Source of the DNA: Smittia aterrima
Taxonomy: Eukaryota; Arthropoda; Insecta; Diptera; Chironomidae
Direction of reading: 5' to 3'
DNA: 64,000 nucleotides
Assembly: GCA_033063855.1 (NCBI GenBank)
Contig: CP093830.1
Coordinates: forward strand, 5,332,854-5,396,853
Positions within the stretch are counted from its first letter, which is position 1. Each line of letters starts with the position of its first letter. Both the position numbers and the translations under genes were made by a program. Below the pieces are notes generated by a model that worked only from the letters and a program-made list of their open reading frames with translations, was not told the origin of the DNA and made no database searches. Shown piece after piece: positions 35,654-47,402 of this stretch.

Positions 35654-37947
35654 ATGGCTTCACTCTACGTCGGAGACCTTCATGCGGATATAACCGAGGC
35701 AATGCTGTTCGAGAAGTTCTCGACAATTGGCCCCGTCTTATCGATCCGCGTTTGTCGCGATGTGATCTCACGTCGCTCCTTGGGATACGCTTATGTCAAC
35801 TTCCAACAACCCGCTGATGGTAAGTTCCAAATTTCCGAAATTTTCAATCTCAAAGTGCAACGCAGATTGCAATCGAGGCCATGTGGTTTTCCACCATATT
35901 TGTTTTGCTGCTTACTCATCATGTTTTCCATGGTTTCGTTGACCTTTTGGCCTAGTCAAAGTGATAAAGAATGACAGTTTGGTGAGAACAAAGCAACACA
36001 GAAATTACTTCAAGGCCTTCTTTGATCGAATGGAATTTCATAACTTTTTCTTCATCAAACACATACACACACACAAGTCTAAACTTTAATATCCAGCAAC
36101 TCGTGTTTGCTGTGTTGGTACATTTTACGCGGTTTTGCATTGAAACTTTCACTTTAAATTCCAAGCTCACTGATCGATTTTCCACCTCTCATTTTAGCCG
36201 AACGCGTTCTCGACACAATGAATTTTGATTTAGTCAAAGGCCGTCCCATTCGCATCATGTGGAGCCAACGCGATCCATCCCTCCGCAAATCTGGGGTTGG
36301 AAATGTCTTCATCAAGAACTTGGACAAGGCTATCGACAACAAGGCAATGTACGACACATTCTCGACATTCGGAGCCATTTTAAGCTGCAAGGTTGCACAG
36401 GACGAGACTGGCGCATCAAAAGGATATGGATTCGTTCATTTTGAAACTGAGGAAGCTGCCAATTTGTCCATCGACAAGGTCAATGGTGAGTTGATTTATT
36501 TCTGCTTCTTCAGAAATCTTTTTATAAACATTTCTTTCTTTTAGGAATGTTGTTGAACGATAAGAAAGTTTTCGTTGGTCGCTTCATTCCACGCAAGGAA
36601 CGCGAGAAGGAACTCGGAGAAAAGGCTAAGCTCTACACTAACGTGTACGTTAAGAACTTTGGCGATGAGTTCAACGATGAAACACTCTACGAAGCATTCA
36701 AACCCTTCGGTGAGATTACAAGCCATCGCGTCATGGTTAAAGATGGAAAATCGCGAGGCTTCGGTTTCGTTGCTTTCGAATCGGCTGATGCTGCTGAAGA
36801 AGCTGTTAAGGCTTTGAACGGAAACAAATTGAGTGACGACAAAACTTTGTATGTTGGACGTGCTCAAAAGAAGATTGAACGTCAAATGGAATTGAAACGC
36901 AAATTCGAACAAATCAAGATTGAACGTATGTCTCGCTATCAAGGAGTCAACTTGTACGTTAAAAATCTCGACGATACCATTGATGATGAACGTTTGCGCA
37001 AGGAATTCACTCCATTCGGAACAATCACCAGCGCAAAGGTCATGCTTGAAGATGGGCGCTCGAAAGGGTTCGGGTTCGTTTGCTTCTCGGCTGCTGAGGA
37101 AGCCACCAAGGCTGTCACTGAGATGAACGGACGTATTGTCGGTTCCAAACCTTTGTATGTCGCTCTTGCACAGAAGAAGGAAGACCGCAAAGCTCACTTG
37201 GCTTCGCAATACATGCAACGTATGACTAACATGCGAATGCAACAGATGGGACAAATCTTCCAACCCGGCGGCGCTGGAGGATATTTCGTTCCAACAATCC
37301 CACAGCCACAACGTTTCTACGGACCAGCAGTTACTCCATTGCGTACGACTCCAAGATGGGCCAGTCAACCACAAGTTCGTCAAAATGTTGCTCAAAACGC
37401 AGCTGGCTATCCAAACATGGTCGCAACCACTGGTCAATATCGTCCAGGAGGTGTTGCTCGCGGTCAACAAGTTCAAGCTGGACAAAATCCATCGGCTGCT
37501 TTGCGCAACTCAGCTCGTCCAATCACTGGACAACAAGCTGCTGGCCAAATCCAAGCACGCGGAATCAACGCTCCAGTTCCACAACGAGGTGCTGCTAACT
37601 ACAAATACACGCAGAACACCCGCAACGTTCCACAAGGCGTTCCAATGCCAGTTCAACCAACAACTCAACAAGCTGTTGTTGTCAAGGGCCAGGAACCTTT
37701 AACTGCTAGTATGTTGGCAGCAGCTCAGCCAGCTGAACAGAAGCAAATGCTCGGTGAGCGTTTGTTCCCATTGATTGAATCGATGTATCCAAACTTGGCT
37801 GGAAAGATCACTGGAATGTTGTTGGAGATCGACAACTCTGAATTGTTGCACATGTTGGAACACAACGAATCGTTGAAATCGAAGGTTGAAGAAGCTGTCG
37901 CTGTATTGCATGTCCATCAGCAAAAGGCAACCAAAGTTGGGGAATAA
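35654..37947 (+). CDS. pAbp: Cytoplasmic poly(A)-binding protein
   Basis: Exons 35654-35819, 36198-36485 and 36545-37947 give 618 residues. Four RRMs are visible: RRM1 from MASLYVGDLH with RNP1 LGYAYVNF; RRM2 from GNVFIKNLD with KGYGFVHF; RRM3 from about residue 183 (TNVYVKNFG, RGFGFVAF); RRM4 from about 286 (VNLYVKNLD, KGFGFVCF). A Gln/Pro/Ala-rich linker follows, then a C-terminal MLLE domain (about 540-612) with the signature KITGMLLE near residue 572. It coats mRNA poly(A) tails, contacts eIF4G, and its MLLE domain recruits PAM2 proteins such as Paip, GW182 and eRF3. The promoter and A-rich leader upstream point to self-regulated translation. AATAAA signals lie at 38667 and 38695. Confidence 0.97.
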
Positions 37948-38016
37948 GTCGACGTAGAGGAGAACCCGTCGAAGCTGCCAACAGCGAAAATGAATAACAA
38001 ATGAAATAATCAGCAT

Positions 38017-38240
38017 AAAAAAACTAAAAAATCCAAAAAAAAAGCAAAATCTTAAAAATCCTTACAAAAAAATTATAAAATTAAGAAAAAATTCGTCCTA
38101 ATACGACGAGGCAAACATATTGCAACGGATCACGCGACTAAATAACAACTTTTAGCATGGATAAATCCAAAAAATCACGAAAAATCTACAAAAAAATCGA
38201 AAAAGAGAAAATTAAAAATCTCAAAAAATAGGAAAACTTT
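38017..38240 (+). promoter_or_regulatory. A-rich modules in the pAbp 3' UTR
   Basis: Repeated units of the form AAAAATCY plus a few bases plus AAAAAA (about 38020-38090 and 38160-38230) resemble the oligo(A) modules of the 5' leader. They are potential PABP-binding sites in the same mRNA, upstream of the poly(A) signals at 38667 and 38695. Confidence 0.45.
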
Positions 38241-38700
38241 TCTCCTTCGTTCACGGAATTATTAAAATTTTCTTTTTGTTTTCTCTATTGAATTTCTGTT
38301 AAATCGGTTTTAAGTTGTTTTCGATAGACGCTCGCGAGTCGGCCGAACCAATCACCAAGAAAATATTTCCATAAATACACAAGCAGAATATTTATTTATC
38401 TTTAAACTCTGTCACGCGCGCTCCGACTCAAGCGTCGAGTCAAGCGTCTAAATAATAAATTCAACAATAAATAATCGTAGATGGTGAGCGGGCAAATATG
38501 AAGTATGAAGGATTTTGAGTTGTTTAGAAAACACGAATGAACATTTTTGAACTCCAACCCTCAACAACACGAGAAAAAGATGAAACACACTAACTTTTTA
38601 TAACGAAACGAAAGGATGAAAAGGAAAACACGGAAAGAAACAAGAAAAATTTTAAGCAAAAAATCCAATAAAAACTGAAAAATTTCACTTTTATAATAAA

Positions 38701-40260
38701 GCTAAGCTCTGGATGTATTTTTGACTTGTTGGATTAGATTCAGGAGACAAAGCGAAACGCAAAAAAATGTTAGGAGTCAGGATGAATGATAAATAAAGAG
38801 AGCTAAAAACAAAACAAAGTCTTCAGGATCAAAATTTTCAGGAATCTTCTTTACTTGAGCTTGGACCGGTATTGATACTAAAGGAATCTTTAATCATCGA
38901 ATGCTTCATCTCAAGAATTTTTCAATTAAAGCTTTTTCCCTTTGAAAGCTTTCACATCATTCAATCTTCATTCAAGAGGAGCTTTCCGAGAATATGTTTC
39001 CGTTTGAGAAGAAAAAGTTCGAACATGAAGAAGATGACGATCTTACCTCCTTCTAACTTAAAGGTTCGGAGTGAAGGGAAATCTTCGTTTGATGTCATCA
39101 ATCGAATCAAAAATTTGACATCACAATTCATGTCGTTGAAAGGAAAGGGAAAATGGGTCAGATTCGATGTCAACGAATTTTCTTATCGATTCATGAACAT
39201 CGCTGTTAACAGAATTCAATCGAACGAACGACGAAAAGAAGAAACTTCATCTCGATTGATGTTTACTTGGAATCGAAGGTGAGAAAATTCTTCGATTGTC
39301 ATGAAGGAAACAGTTTAAATGATGATTTGGTTAAAATAAGAAACTTCCTCTTCGATTTCTTTAATCATAAAAATCTCCTTGATTCAAGTTCAATACCCCC
39401 TTCAAATTTATTCAGAGAAACTCAATTTCCAATCGAGTGGAGAGAAAGGTAAATAATGGAAACGAGGGATCTCTTGGGTAGGAATGTTCATACGTTACGT
39501 GACTTTTGAGGGATGCAATCTGACTAGTGAAAAGGAAACCTTTTTCTTCATCATCTAAGTCACATAACTAACAAGCTCACCCCATCCGCTGCTGATCCTT
39601 AAAAGAACTTTTAATTTTTTTTCTCTCCGTCACACTCAGATTCCTTATGAAACGCTCAAAACTTTCCCTACAGTCATCTCCACTTCAACTTCCCCAATCG
39701 AATGCGTAGAGCATTTTAAACTGAAAATTTGATGAAGGATAACGGAAGAAAGAAAGACAAGCGAGCATTGAAAGGGAAAAGCATAAATTTCACGTTTTTA
39801 TCGATAGTTTCTACGGGTTCGTTTACGTTCGTGTCGCAGCAAAATTGGACAACCGGAAAATTTGGTTTTTCGTCGAATAAAAAAAAATCGAAAAGAAGGT
39901 TTCAGGAAAAAGTCATCACGAATTATATCGAACGTGCAATGAGGTTTGCATTTTTTTTTCACTTCCCCCATTTCTGTCAATGTGGTTTTTCTCCTGTATC
40001 ATTGAAATAGAATTCCACGTGAAAATGTTTAGAAATGTTTTCCTCTGGTACGAGGATTAGAAGCTCTGAGAGTGAAATTTCATTTTACGAGAGAATGAAA
40101 AGTTTTGTAAGAGAAATGTTGATTCGTTGGAAAGCTCTGCGAGTTCAGGATTCGATTGAAAAAGTGGAAAATTATATTCTAAAAAAAAGGAAATGCGATA
40201 CGTTCAGTCTAAGCTTGACTGATGTTAGGATGAAGAGCGAGGAAAGAATGAGAAGATAAA
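38701..40260 (+). other. Cluster of same-strand open frames without recognisable product
   Basis: Downstream of pAbp, four plus-strand frames (38872-39282, 39267-39452, 39729-40010, 40035-40259) follow one another. The first two end at donor-like sequences in the same phase (AAG/GTGAGA near 39281, AAAG/GTAAAT near 39450). No matching acceptors at realistic distance, no family motif and no signal peptide were found. This may be noncoding, or a fast-evolving gene. Confidence 0.2.
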
Positions 40261-42569
40261 AGAAAGGCAAATAATAAAAATATCAATCAAACTTCAGAGG
40301 CATCTCAAGGAAATTACTTTTAATGAATAATTTATGAAGAGACATACATTCGATGTTGTTGTTGTGTTCAACCCGTGTTCGAGTCGTCTGAAGGGAGAAT
40401 CTCTAATTTGAATGAAACGCGCAAGGGGGATTTACCTTTGAAGCATCTCAATGTCAAATCGCCTTGTAAATAATGTGAAGCAAGAAACGGGCGACGACTA
40501 CAAATGTAAAAAAAGATAAGAAGTTAATCTCACCTTTCATGTTGTCAGCCAAAGGCTTATTAAAATTATTTTCCTTGTCACTCCCTCCGACCGGAAGAGA
40601 ATTCTTTGTTTTTCCCGCGCTGTCTCTCACCTTTAGCGCTATCGATTGTCAACAAAAAACTTGAAACTGTCACAGCTAAACTTTCCAACGTTATGCTAAT
40701 TAAAAGTTTCAACAGAAATTTTTCCCGGAAGTAATCGCGAGGGAAAATTAATGGTTAGAGTTGACATTACGTCAAACTTATTACTGTAATTCTACACTTC
40801 AAAGCATTTTGAATTATTCAATGGATCGAGCTCCTGTTTATTTAAAGCTTTCGTGGCTTTCGATTTCCGTTGACATTTTGTCAAGAACTTAATCGATAAA
40901 AGGTTGAATATATGAATCATTCGAATATGTTCATTCGCAATTTTTCTTGACGAAAAATGTCGAAAAGGATGAATTGATGTTTTTCTCTTTTGAAAAGCGT
41001 TGTAGAAAAACAAACAGAGATTTAAGAAAAAGGGGATTTCTACTCGACATACACAATTAAGCTTTTAAGCTTATCAGTCAGAGAAAGCAAGTGGAGGGCT
41101 CGAGAGAAAGGGCTAAGGAGCTTTTAATTTTATGATCCCATTTTCCAGTCACTCAATGTCATTCATTTTTCAAAAAACGCTTTTGCTTTCCCGAGTGGAG
41201 TGAGTCGAATGGTTAAAGCTTCAGATTGATGTAGCTGATAGAAACGTTTGTCAGTCAAGTTCGCATTGTTGGATAAACAGTATTTCCTTTGTTGACGCTT
41301 TTTTGATTTGTAACTGCGATAAAGAATTCGCATGAGAGATTCGACTTAAGCCTTCTTTAGATTGAATGAAGGCGACGAGATGCCTTCGAGTGCTTTTTGG
41401 TGGATTGCTTAGACGCAGAATTGAAGAAGTTATCAGTAACAAAATACTTTTCAAGTCTTTCGTTTCAATTCCGATTCTTTTCTGCTTGATAAACACTTTC
41501 TTGCAAACTTTTTTTCTGGATCAAGTCCAATCTCGAAAAGCGTCTCGAAACGACAAATCATAAATTATGTCAACCTTAAGAGACCAGAACTTGAGAGAAG
41601 GAAAAAGAAACGTCTCGAGAGTGCTTTTTGTCACCACATCGATGGACTTTCAGAGCAGAAAACATCGAGAAGAATGGAAACGCTGTAAAGAATCGAATTG
41701 CAGATGAAAAAAAAGAAAATCGTGAAATAAACTCTGACGTTACTCTCAGAGATCGTTTGGCATTGCACTCGTTTGGCAAATGGAACTTTTTCCTATTCGC
41801 AAGACTTTTTCTTTCTTCCATTTGTTAATTTCATTTCGCCTTTCAGAAATTGAAAAATTCTTTTTTCGTCCACTGCTGAGTAAGAAAGCGAACGACGAAG
41901 CTCAAATTGTGTTGCATTAGCTTTCTTTCATTAGCAGAACGGAAGTCATTCGATGAATTTGTAAGTTAAGTTACTTTTTCAACTAAGTTGTCAATCAATT
42001 TAAAAGAATCAACAAACATGAAACTCACAGTTATTTCAAATCTAACCCAAAGGCAGAGCTTCTTTATTTGGTAAGCTCAGCAAGTGAAAAACAATTTTGC
42101 CTTGGAAACAAAATGATTTTTCATTAAACTTTCGTTCGCTCTTCTTTCAGAGAATGCGGGCTTCGAGGAAACTTTTCACTTTTTCTTCCTTTCTACGTCT
42201 TCTGTCTTGCTAAAGTGTTTCGAAGCTGAAAGCTTGCCAGGGGGTGCTGGAGGAACACAAATAAAACATTAAAATCTAATGAAAGTTTCGCTGCTGAGTG
42301 ACTCGACAACGCTTTTCATCCAAAATGCTCCTGAGCATAATAAGACGTTCGAGAGAGAACACCAAGGGGGGATCACGAAACAAGAAAAAAAAAAGTTTCC
42401 GCTTTCTTCTGCCCGCCTTAAAGAAAAGTTGATAAGAGAAGGTTAAAGAAAAGCAATAGAAAGCACATGTGAGACGGTTGTAAATAAATCAGAAAGCAAA
42501 GCGTAGAAACAGCAGAGGAATTTGTTAATTTGGATCAGGGCGGGAAGACACGAGCACACACAGCAAAAA

Positions 42570-42594
42570 TTGTTAATTAAATTTTAATTAACAA
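42570..42594. repeat. Perfect inverted repeat, 12-base arms, 1-base centre
   Basis: TTGTTAATTAAA, T, then TTTAATTAACAA. The arms contain TTAATTAA homeodomain-type words and GTTAAT half sites of the HNF1/POU type. Confidence 0.7.
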
Positions 42595-43540
42595 GCGTAA
42601 ACAACAATCGTTACTTCCTCTCGCTTCGTCTGTTAATCATCGTTTCCACATTCGTCTGAGATTTTCTCCCTAAAGGTAACGAAGGAAGTTCTGCTTCAGT
42701 CAATAGAGCAAAGTTATTTGCATGAATCCAATGGAAGTGGTGAAGATAGCGAGACGAGACTTTGCCATCAGCGATAAAGTTTCCTCTTTATTTGATTCGT
42801 TAGAGAAGATTCTAGCGAATCACTCAATTGATTTACAGACTCAACTTCAATAGTTTTGCTGTTGACTTTCGAACTTACAAAACATTAATAGAAAAATGAT
42901 GTTCGCTGTTTGATTGAATGTGATGGAGCACCGAGCAGAGTTTGACAACTTTACATGCTCCCAACAGCGACGACTTTTTCAGCTTAAAACTTTCACCATG
43001 TGCTTTGACACATGTTTGCGAAGAAACTTTCATTCCACCCCCTAAGCTCCATTTGCGTGACAAAATTCCATGAAAAGCTTTTCACATGTTCTGCAGCCTT
43101 GGGGGTCACGGCTGAGAAATGCGGAGAGAAGAAAAGTTTGATGTTATCAATTGAATCAGAGCTTTAGGCGATTACTCGATGATGAATTGTTGACAGAAAA
43201 AGTTTCGAAACTTTGGCGAAAAGATTTTGTTTGACCTTGATCCGAAGGTGATCGATCAACGACAATCGACAAGACTTTAATGAAAGCTCTTTAAGCTTCA
43301 ATATTTATTTCGTTAGCTCTTTGACAACTTGATTTGCTCGATTGTTCGATTAAATCCTTCATCACAAACTCGAATCACTCGCTCGGTTTATTTTTAACTG
43401 AAACAAAATTATCGCCGTGTCCGTTTGTAAATTTTCTCAAATCGGAAACCTCGAGAGAACAACGAATGAAATTGTATTTACAGACAAGCTTATAGACTCA
43501 GGCTACAAATAAATTGAATATCTCGTTTTCACCTCCCTTA

Positions 43541-43572
43541 GAGAGAGATAGAGAGAGAGACAGAGAGAGAGG
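43541..43572. repeat. (GA)n microsatellite
   Basis: An almost pure GA run broken by single T and C bases. GAGA-factor-like binding is possible. Shorter GA/TC runs occur at 1148-1182, 9909-9925 and 11471-11483. Confidence 0.8.
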
Positions 43573-46500
43573 AAGACCAAACATAATGCCGGATATATGA
43601 GAATAAATTTATCGTATGCACTCGCCCGAGGTAAACGTCTACATCGAAATGCAATTAAAAAGGTTAAACTGCAATCACTTTATTGTTTGCCGGGGATATT
43701 GCTGGATGATTGTGCCAATAAAGAGTCGATAAAGCTCACACGGAGCTTTCGTGTTCACTGGCACGAGACCTGTCATCCGAGAACTGGCTTTTAGCAGAAT
43801 CAATTTAAGTATTGATTTTCGTTTTCTAATTGATTTCTCTCGACTATCGACAGAATTTATGTGAAAAGTGAGAGGGAATGAAACATTTGTTGCACATCCT
43901 GTTACATTCGTCTTTGTGTTAGCATCGTTTGTCGGAGAGATTTATACTCGAGCTCCTTTCGAAACTATAAATAAATAGGATTGACAATTGATGTAACGAT
44001 GGAAACGTGGGCATGGAAAGGGGTGATAAATGGGTCAACAGAGGAAGTTCTTACTTTAATTGCCTAACTTCAATTTTCCATCTCAATAGCGACCACTCGT
44101 AATTTCATTTAAATTTATTCATGACTGAGCGTCCTGAAAGTCGAGGCAGGAGAAGCCTGAGACGGAAGGTGTGCGAAATCTGCTTTGATAAATGATGATG
44201 GTCCGCTTGTTTTGATCTTCATTATCATCCCCCATTTATTATTTGCTTCGTGGTGTCGCTAGTTGAAGCGAGGAAAACCTGTTTATTCATTTTCCATAAT
44301 CATCGTCAAGAGACGAGAGGAGGAAAAATCTAAATACATTTTAAATTGAACCATAAATTAGATGCGCGGGTGGAAAATGAGATGACTGTGATTTCTAAAG
44401 AATATCGCGATGAAGGGGACGAGGGAAGTTTAATTGATGATAATCATAAAATTTGAAATGAATTTTCAAGCACAAACGAGCTCGACATCGGTCAGGCGGT
44501 TCCTCATGAAATTATTTATTGGAAGAACGTTTCGTCGATAAACATTTTTCATTGTTGCCTCGCACCTCGCGTGATAAACAGCGAAACAGCTTTTCTTGTC
44601 GAAATAACTAAGATCGAGGAATAAATACATTGCCCCTTAGAGTCGAGTTCCATCTTTATTAGAACCTGCTTGCCGTGAGAGGCAAACGAATGGAATAAAT
44701 CGAGAATCAATTGAAATGTAAAGAGAGCGGTGAATGAGACACGCGTTATCAGACAATGATGAAGTATTTTTATTGCTATCGAACGTACGTTTCTCAAGGG
44801 ATGGGGCGACACAAATGAAATAGAAAATTCATTCTCAAACCAAATGAATTTTTTTCGAAAGTTTCTTCTTCACGTTCGCCCCGCGATAAACCAAAGAAGA
44901 AGGAAAAATTATTTGAAGAAAGAAGCAGCTTCTTAGCTTCGGGAGAAAACTTTTATTCATCTTTATTCGTCCCGGCACATCCCTTCTTAGACAAGATAGA
45001 GAACAAGAGAGATGGATCACGAACGAGAAAGGAGAATTGCTTTCATTTAAGTTAGGACATCAACCGATGGCGTCACATGAAAATCTGCGAGGGAAATCTC
45101 TTCCAACTCAAGTCTCTGACGTGACTTTCTAGCGAGACCCTGAAACGAAGGTGATGGAAATTTATGGTCGTTTCCGTTGTGTGCTACATTTTAAGCGGGT
45201 AATCCACATTATTAATTACTTCACGGATTCTTTTATTGCTCCAAGGAAACTCGACGTTGAACTTAATCTCTGATGTTTTGCAAGGATTTCAAGAATCCAT
45301 CTCGGAACCTGAAAACTTTTAATCTATTATGACGTTAAACTGCTTTTTAATTCGAGATAAGAATCGTTTGCAGCACCTGTCTCTTGAATGGATTGAAATT
45401 AAACTTGGAGATCGTCTGGCTGTCGTTGCGAGTAGGAGAAAGAAAAAGAAGATAAAGCTGCTAAAAGACGACAAGTTAACTGGAGTCGAAGAGATTCTTG
45501 TCTTGAAGCTTATAAAGATTTTTTTTTATCTCGAGCTGCTTAATACAATATTTATCATTCTGCTTCTTGATTTGTTAGGATTAAGCGTCTCGATTTCTTT
45601 GAGGGAAACTCTTATTACCTCTTTGAGGTTCTATACTCTGCTCCGTGATTTACATCAAGCGACTCCCTTCAATCCTTTCTTCCTGATTTTTTTTCTCTCT
45701 ATAGACGAAGGAAAGCTCCACGGTAACTCAAAGGGGAGCAGGAAAATGTCTTTGCATGAACACGAGACATTTAAATGAGAAAAGATTCAAGCGCCTCGAG
45801 TACATATTTTCTAGAATTTTATTTCAGTGAATTTTATCCAGATTTCATATTTTCCAACGATAATACACTGAACTCGATTCAATCTAATGACAAAGAAAGA
45901 GAAACGACGACGACATTGTGGAGAAATTTTTATGTTTCTCATTTAAATTTCATTAAAACTTCAGGTTGAACGTAAAGACTTTTATTTTATGCTTTTTGAA
46001 CTAATTCAGTAAAAGTCACATAAGCTAAACTTCACAATGATGAAATGAAAGCTTTTGATTATGGCGAATCTTTTGAATGAAAATTGCATGTTAACGAACG
46101 AATAGATTGCAAGCTCTTAATTTCCACAAAGTGCGGAAAGCTTTGAGTAAAAAAATTAAAAGTCAACTTTACAATTATTGGCATGCAAAGCAATTGCGAG
46201 TGATCATAGTTGTGGTTTTAATTAGAGAGATTTTTAACTCGTTAGAACTCAATATGCATGAGCGAAGCTGTTTGTATCAAAGAGTTTCATGGATCGCTGC
46301 GTGAGGAAGTGGTTGACGTGTTCCCTCATGCTCTCATTAAGCTCATTAAATCAACACATCAAAGCAAGATTTTACTTACAAACGTCGCTTTCATTCAAAT
46401 AAATTACACATTTTCTATCAGGATCAATTTCATGTGCCATAAGCCAACCAAATGATGTAGCAAGTAACAGATGGGAGTGAGGACGAGAGAGTGAGACTTT

Positions 46501-46700
46501 AGCTACACGCAGACACATGAGATCTTAGAGTGCTGGATGAATAAATTGATACTAATGACATAATAAAACGGAGCTTTAGCGAAACAGAAGAAAACGCCTG
46601 TCTGTCCCTCCCTCTGCCTCGCCCTCACATCCAATGTCATTTACCCAAATCGTATCTCATTTTTCTAAATGATCACTGAACGCATTATCGCAGGGAAATC

Positions 46701-46753
46701 TATAAACACTGAGACTCTCGTCTTCAATCCGAGACACGACTGAGAGCTTTCTG
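46701..46753 (+). promoter_or_regulatory. Possible TATA box and short first exon ending in a GTAAGT donor
   Basis: TATAAAC at 46701, a weak TTCAAT initiator 25 bases on, then TTTCT/GTAAGT with the donor at 46753. It could start the transcript that uses the recursive-splice-like site at 47397. Each element alone is weak. Confidence 0.2.
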
Positions 46754-47320
46754 TAAGTAATAAAATCTTCTTACTTCGATTACTAGAACTTCCCGAATTT
46801 TGTTTCTTTATCGAAAGCTTCAATGGATTGTAAGTTGACGGTAATGTGATTAGCGTTGTGAGACTTTTTTTTGGGTTGAAGAGAACAAGAAAGAGTTAAG
46901 TGAGCGAAGTTAATGTCGTTTCCAATTTAGCTCTGAAGCCGCAAAGAGAAAAAGTTGCAGTCTCTCCTTCAGCACATGTGACTCTAAACGAGAAGCAACA
47001 GAATGAGTTTTCCTTTCGACATTTTTCGAGCCATGACCTTTCCTTCTTTCAAAGAACAGTTTAAGCTTCGTTGCTTTAGTGTTTTCGTCGCAATCGAAGT
47101 TTCGTGTTTTTGCCTTTTTCGTCTGCTCCCCCCAAATCGCTTTGAAAGTTTTTTTTCTCTTCTTTAAATCTTCGTTCTGCTGTTCACATTTTTTTCCGTT
47201 CTCCTGATAAAACTGGAATGGCTAGAAATGCTAGCAGTTTTGTTTTATATCTTCATCAAAGATTTAATGATCAACATTTCCGTTTCAATATGCTCCTTTC
47301 TCCTTTGCCATTTCATTAAC

Positions 47321-47402
47321 AATTCTCTTTTTGTGTTTTCCGTTTTCACTCGCTCTCTCTCGTTCTCCTCTGCCTTCTTCAATTCTTCGTTCACAGGTGA
47401 GT
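47321..47402 (+). other. Recursive splice site (ratchet point) candidate
   Basis: A pyrimidine-rich tract of about 70 bases ends in TTCACAG (47390-47396) and is joined directly to GTGAGT (47397-47402). This is an acceptor and a donor with no exon between. It matches the zero-length-exon arrangement used for recursive splicing of long insect introns. Confidence 0.45.

Noticed and set aside
36541..37485. 314-codon minus-strand open frame
   Set aside because: It lies entirely antisense to the third pAbp exon, has no domain and arises from codon bias of the real gene.
45329..45778. 149-codon plus-strand frame
   Set aside because: Lys/Leu/Ile-rich translation with no signal peptide, domain or promoter. 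A length like this is expected by chance in 17 kb of AT-rich DNA.
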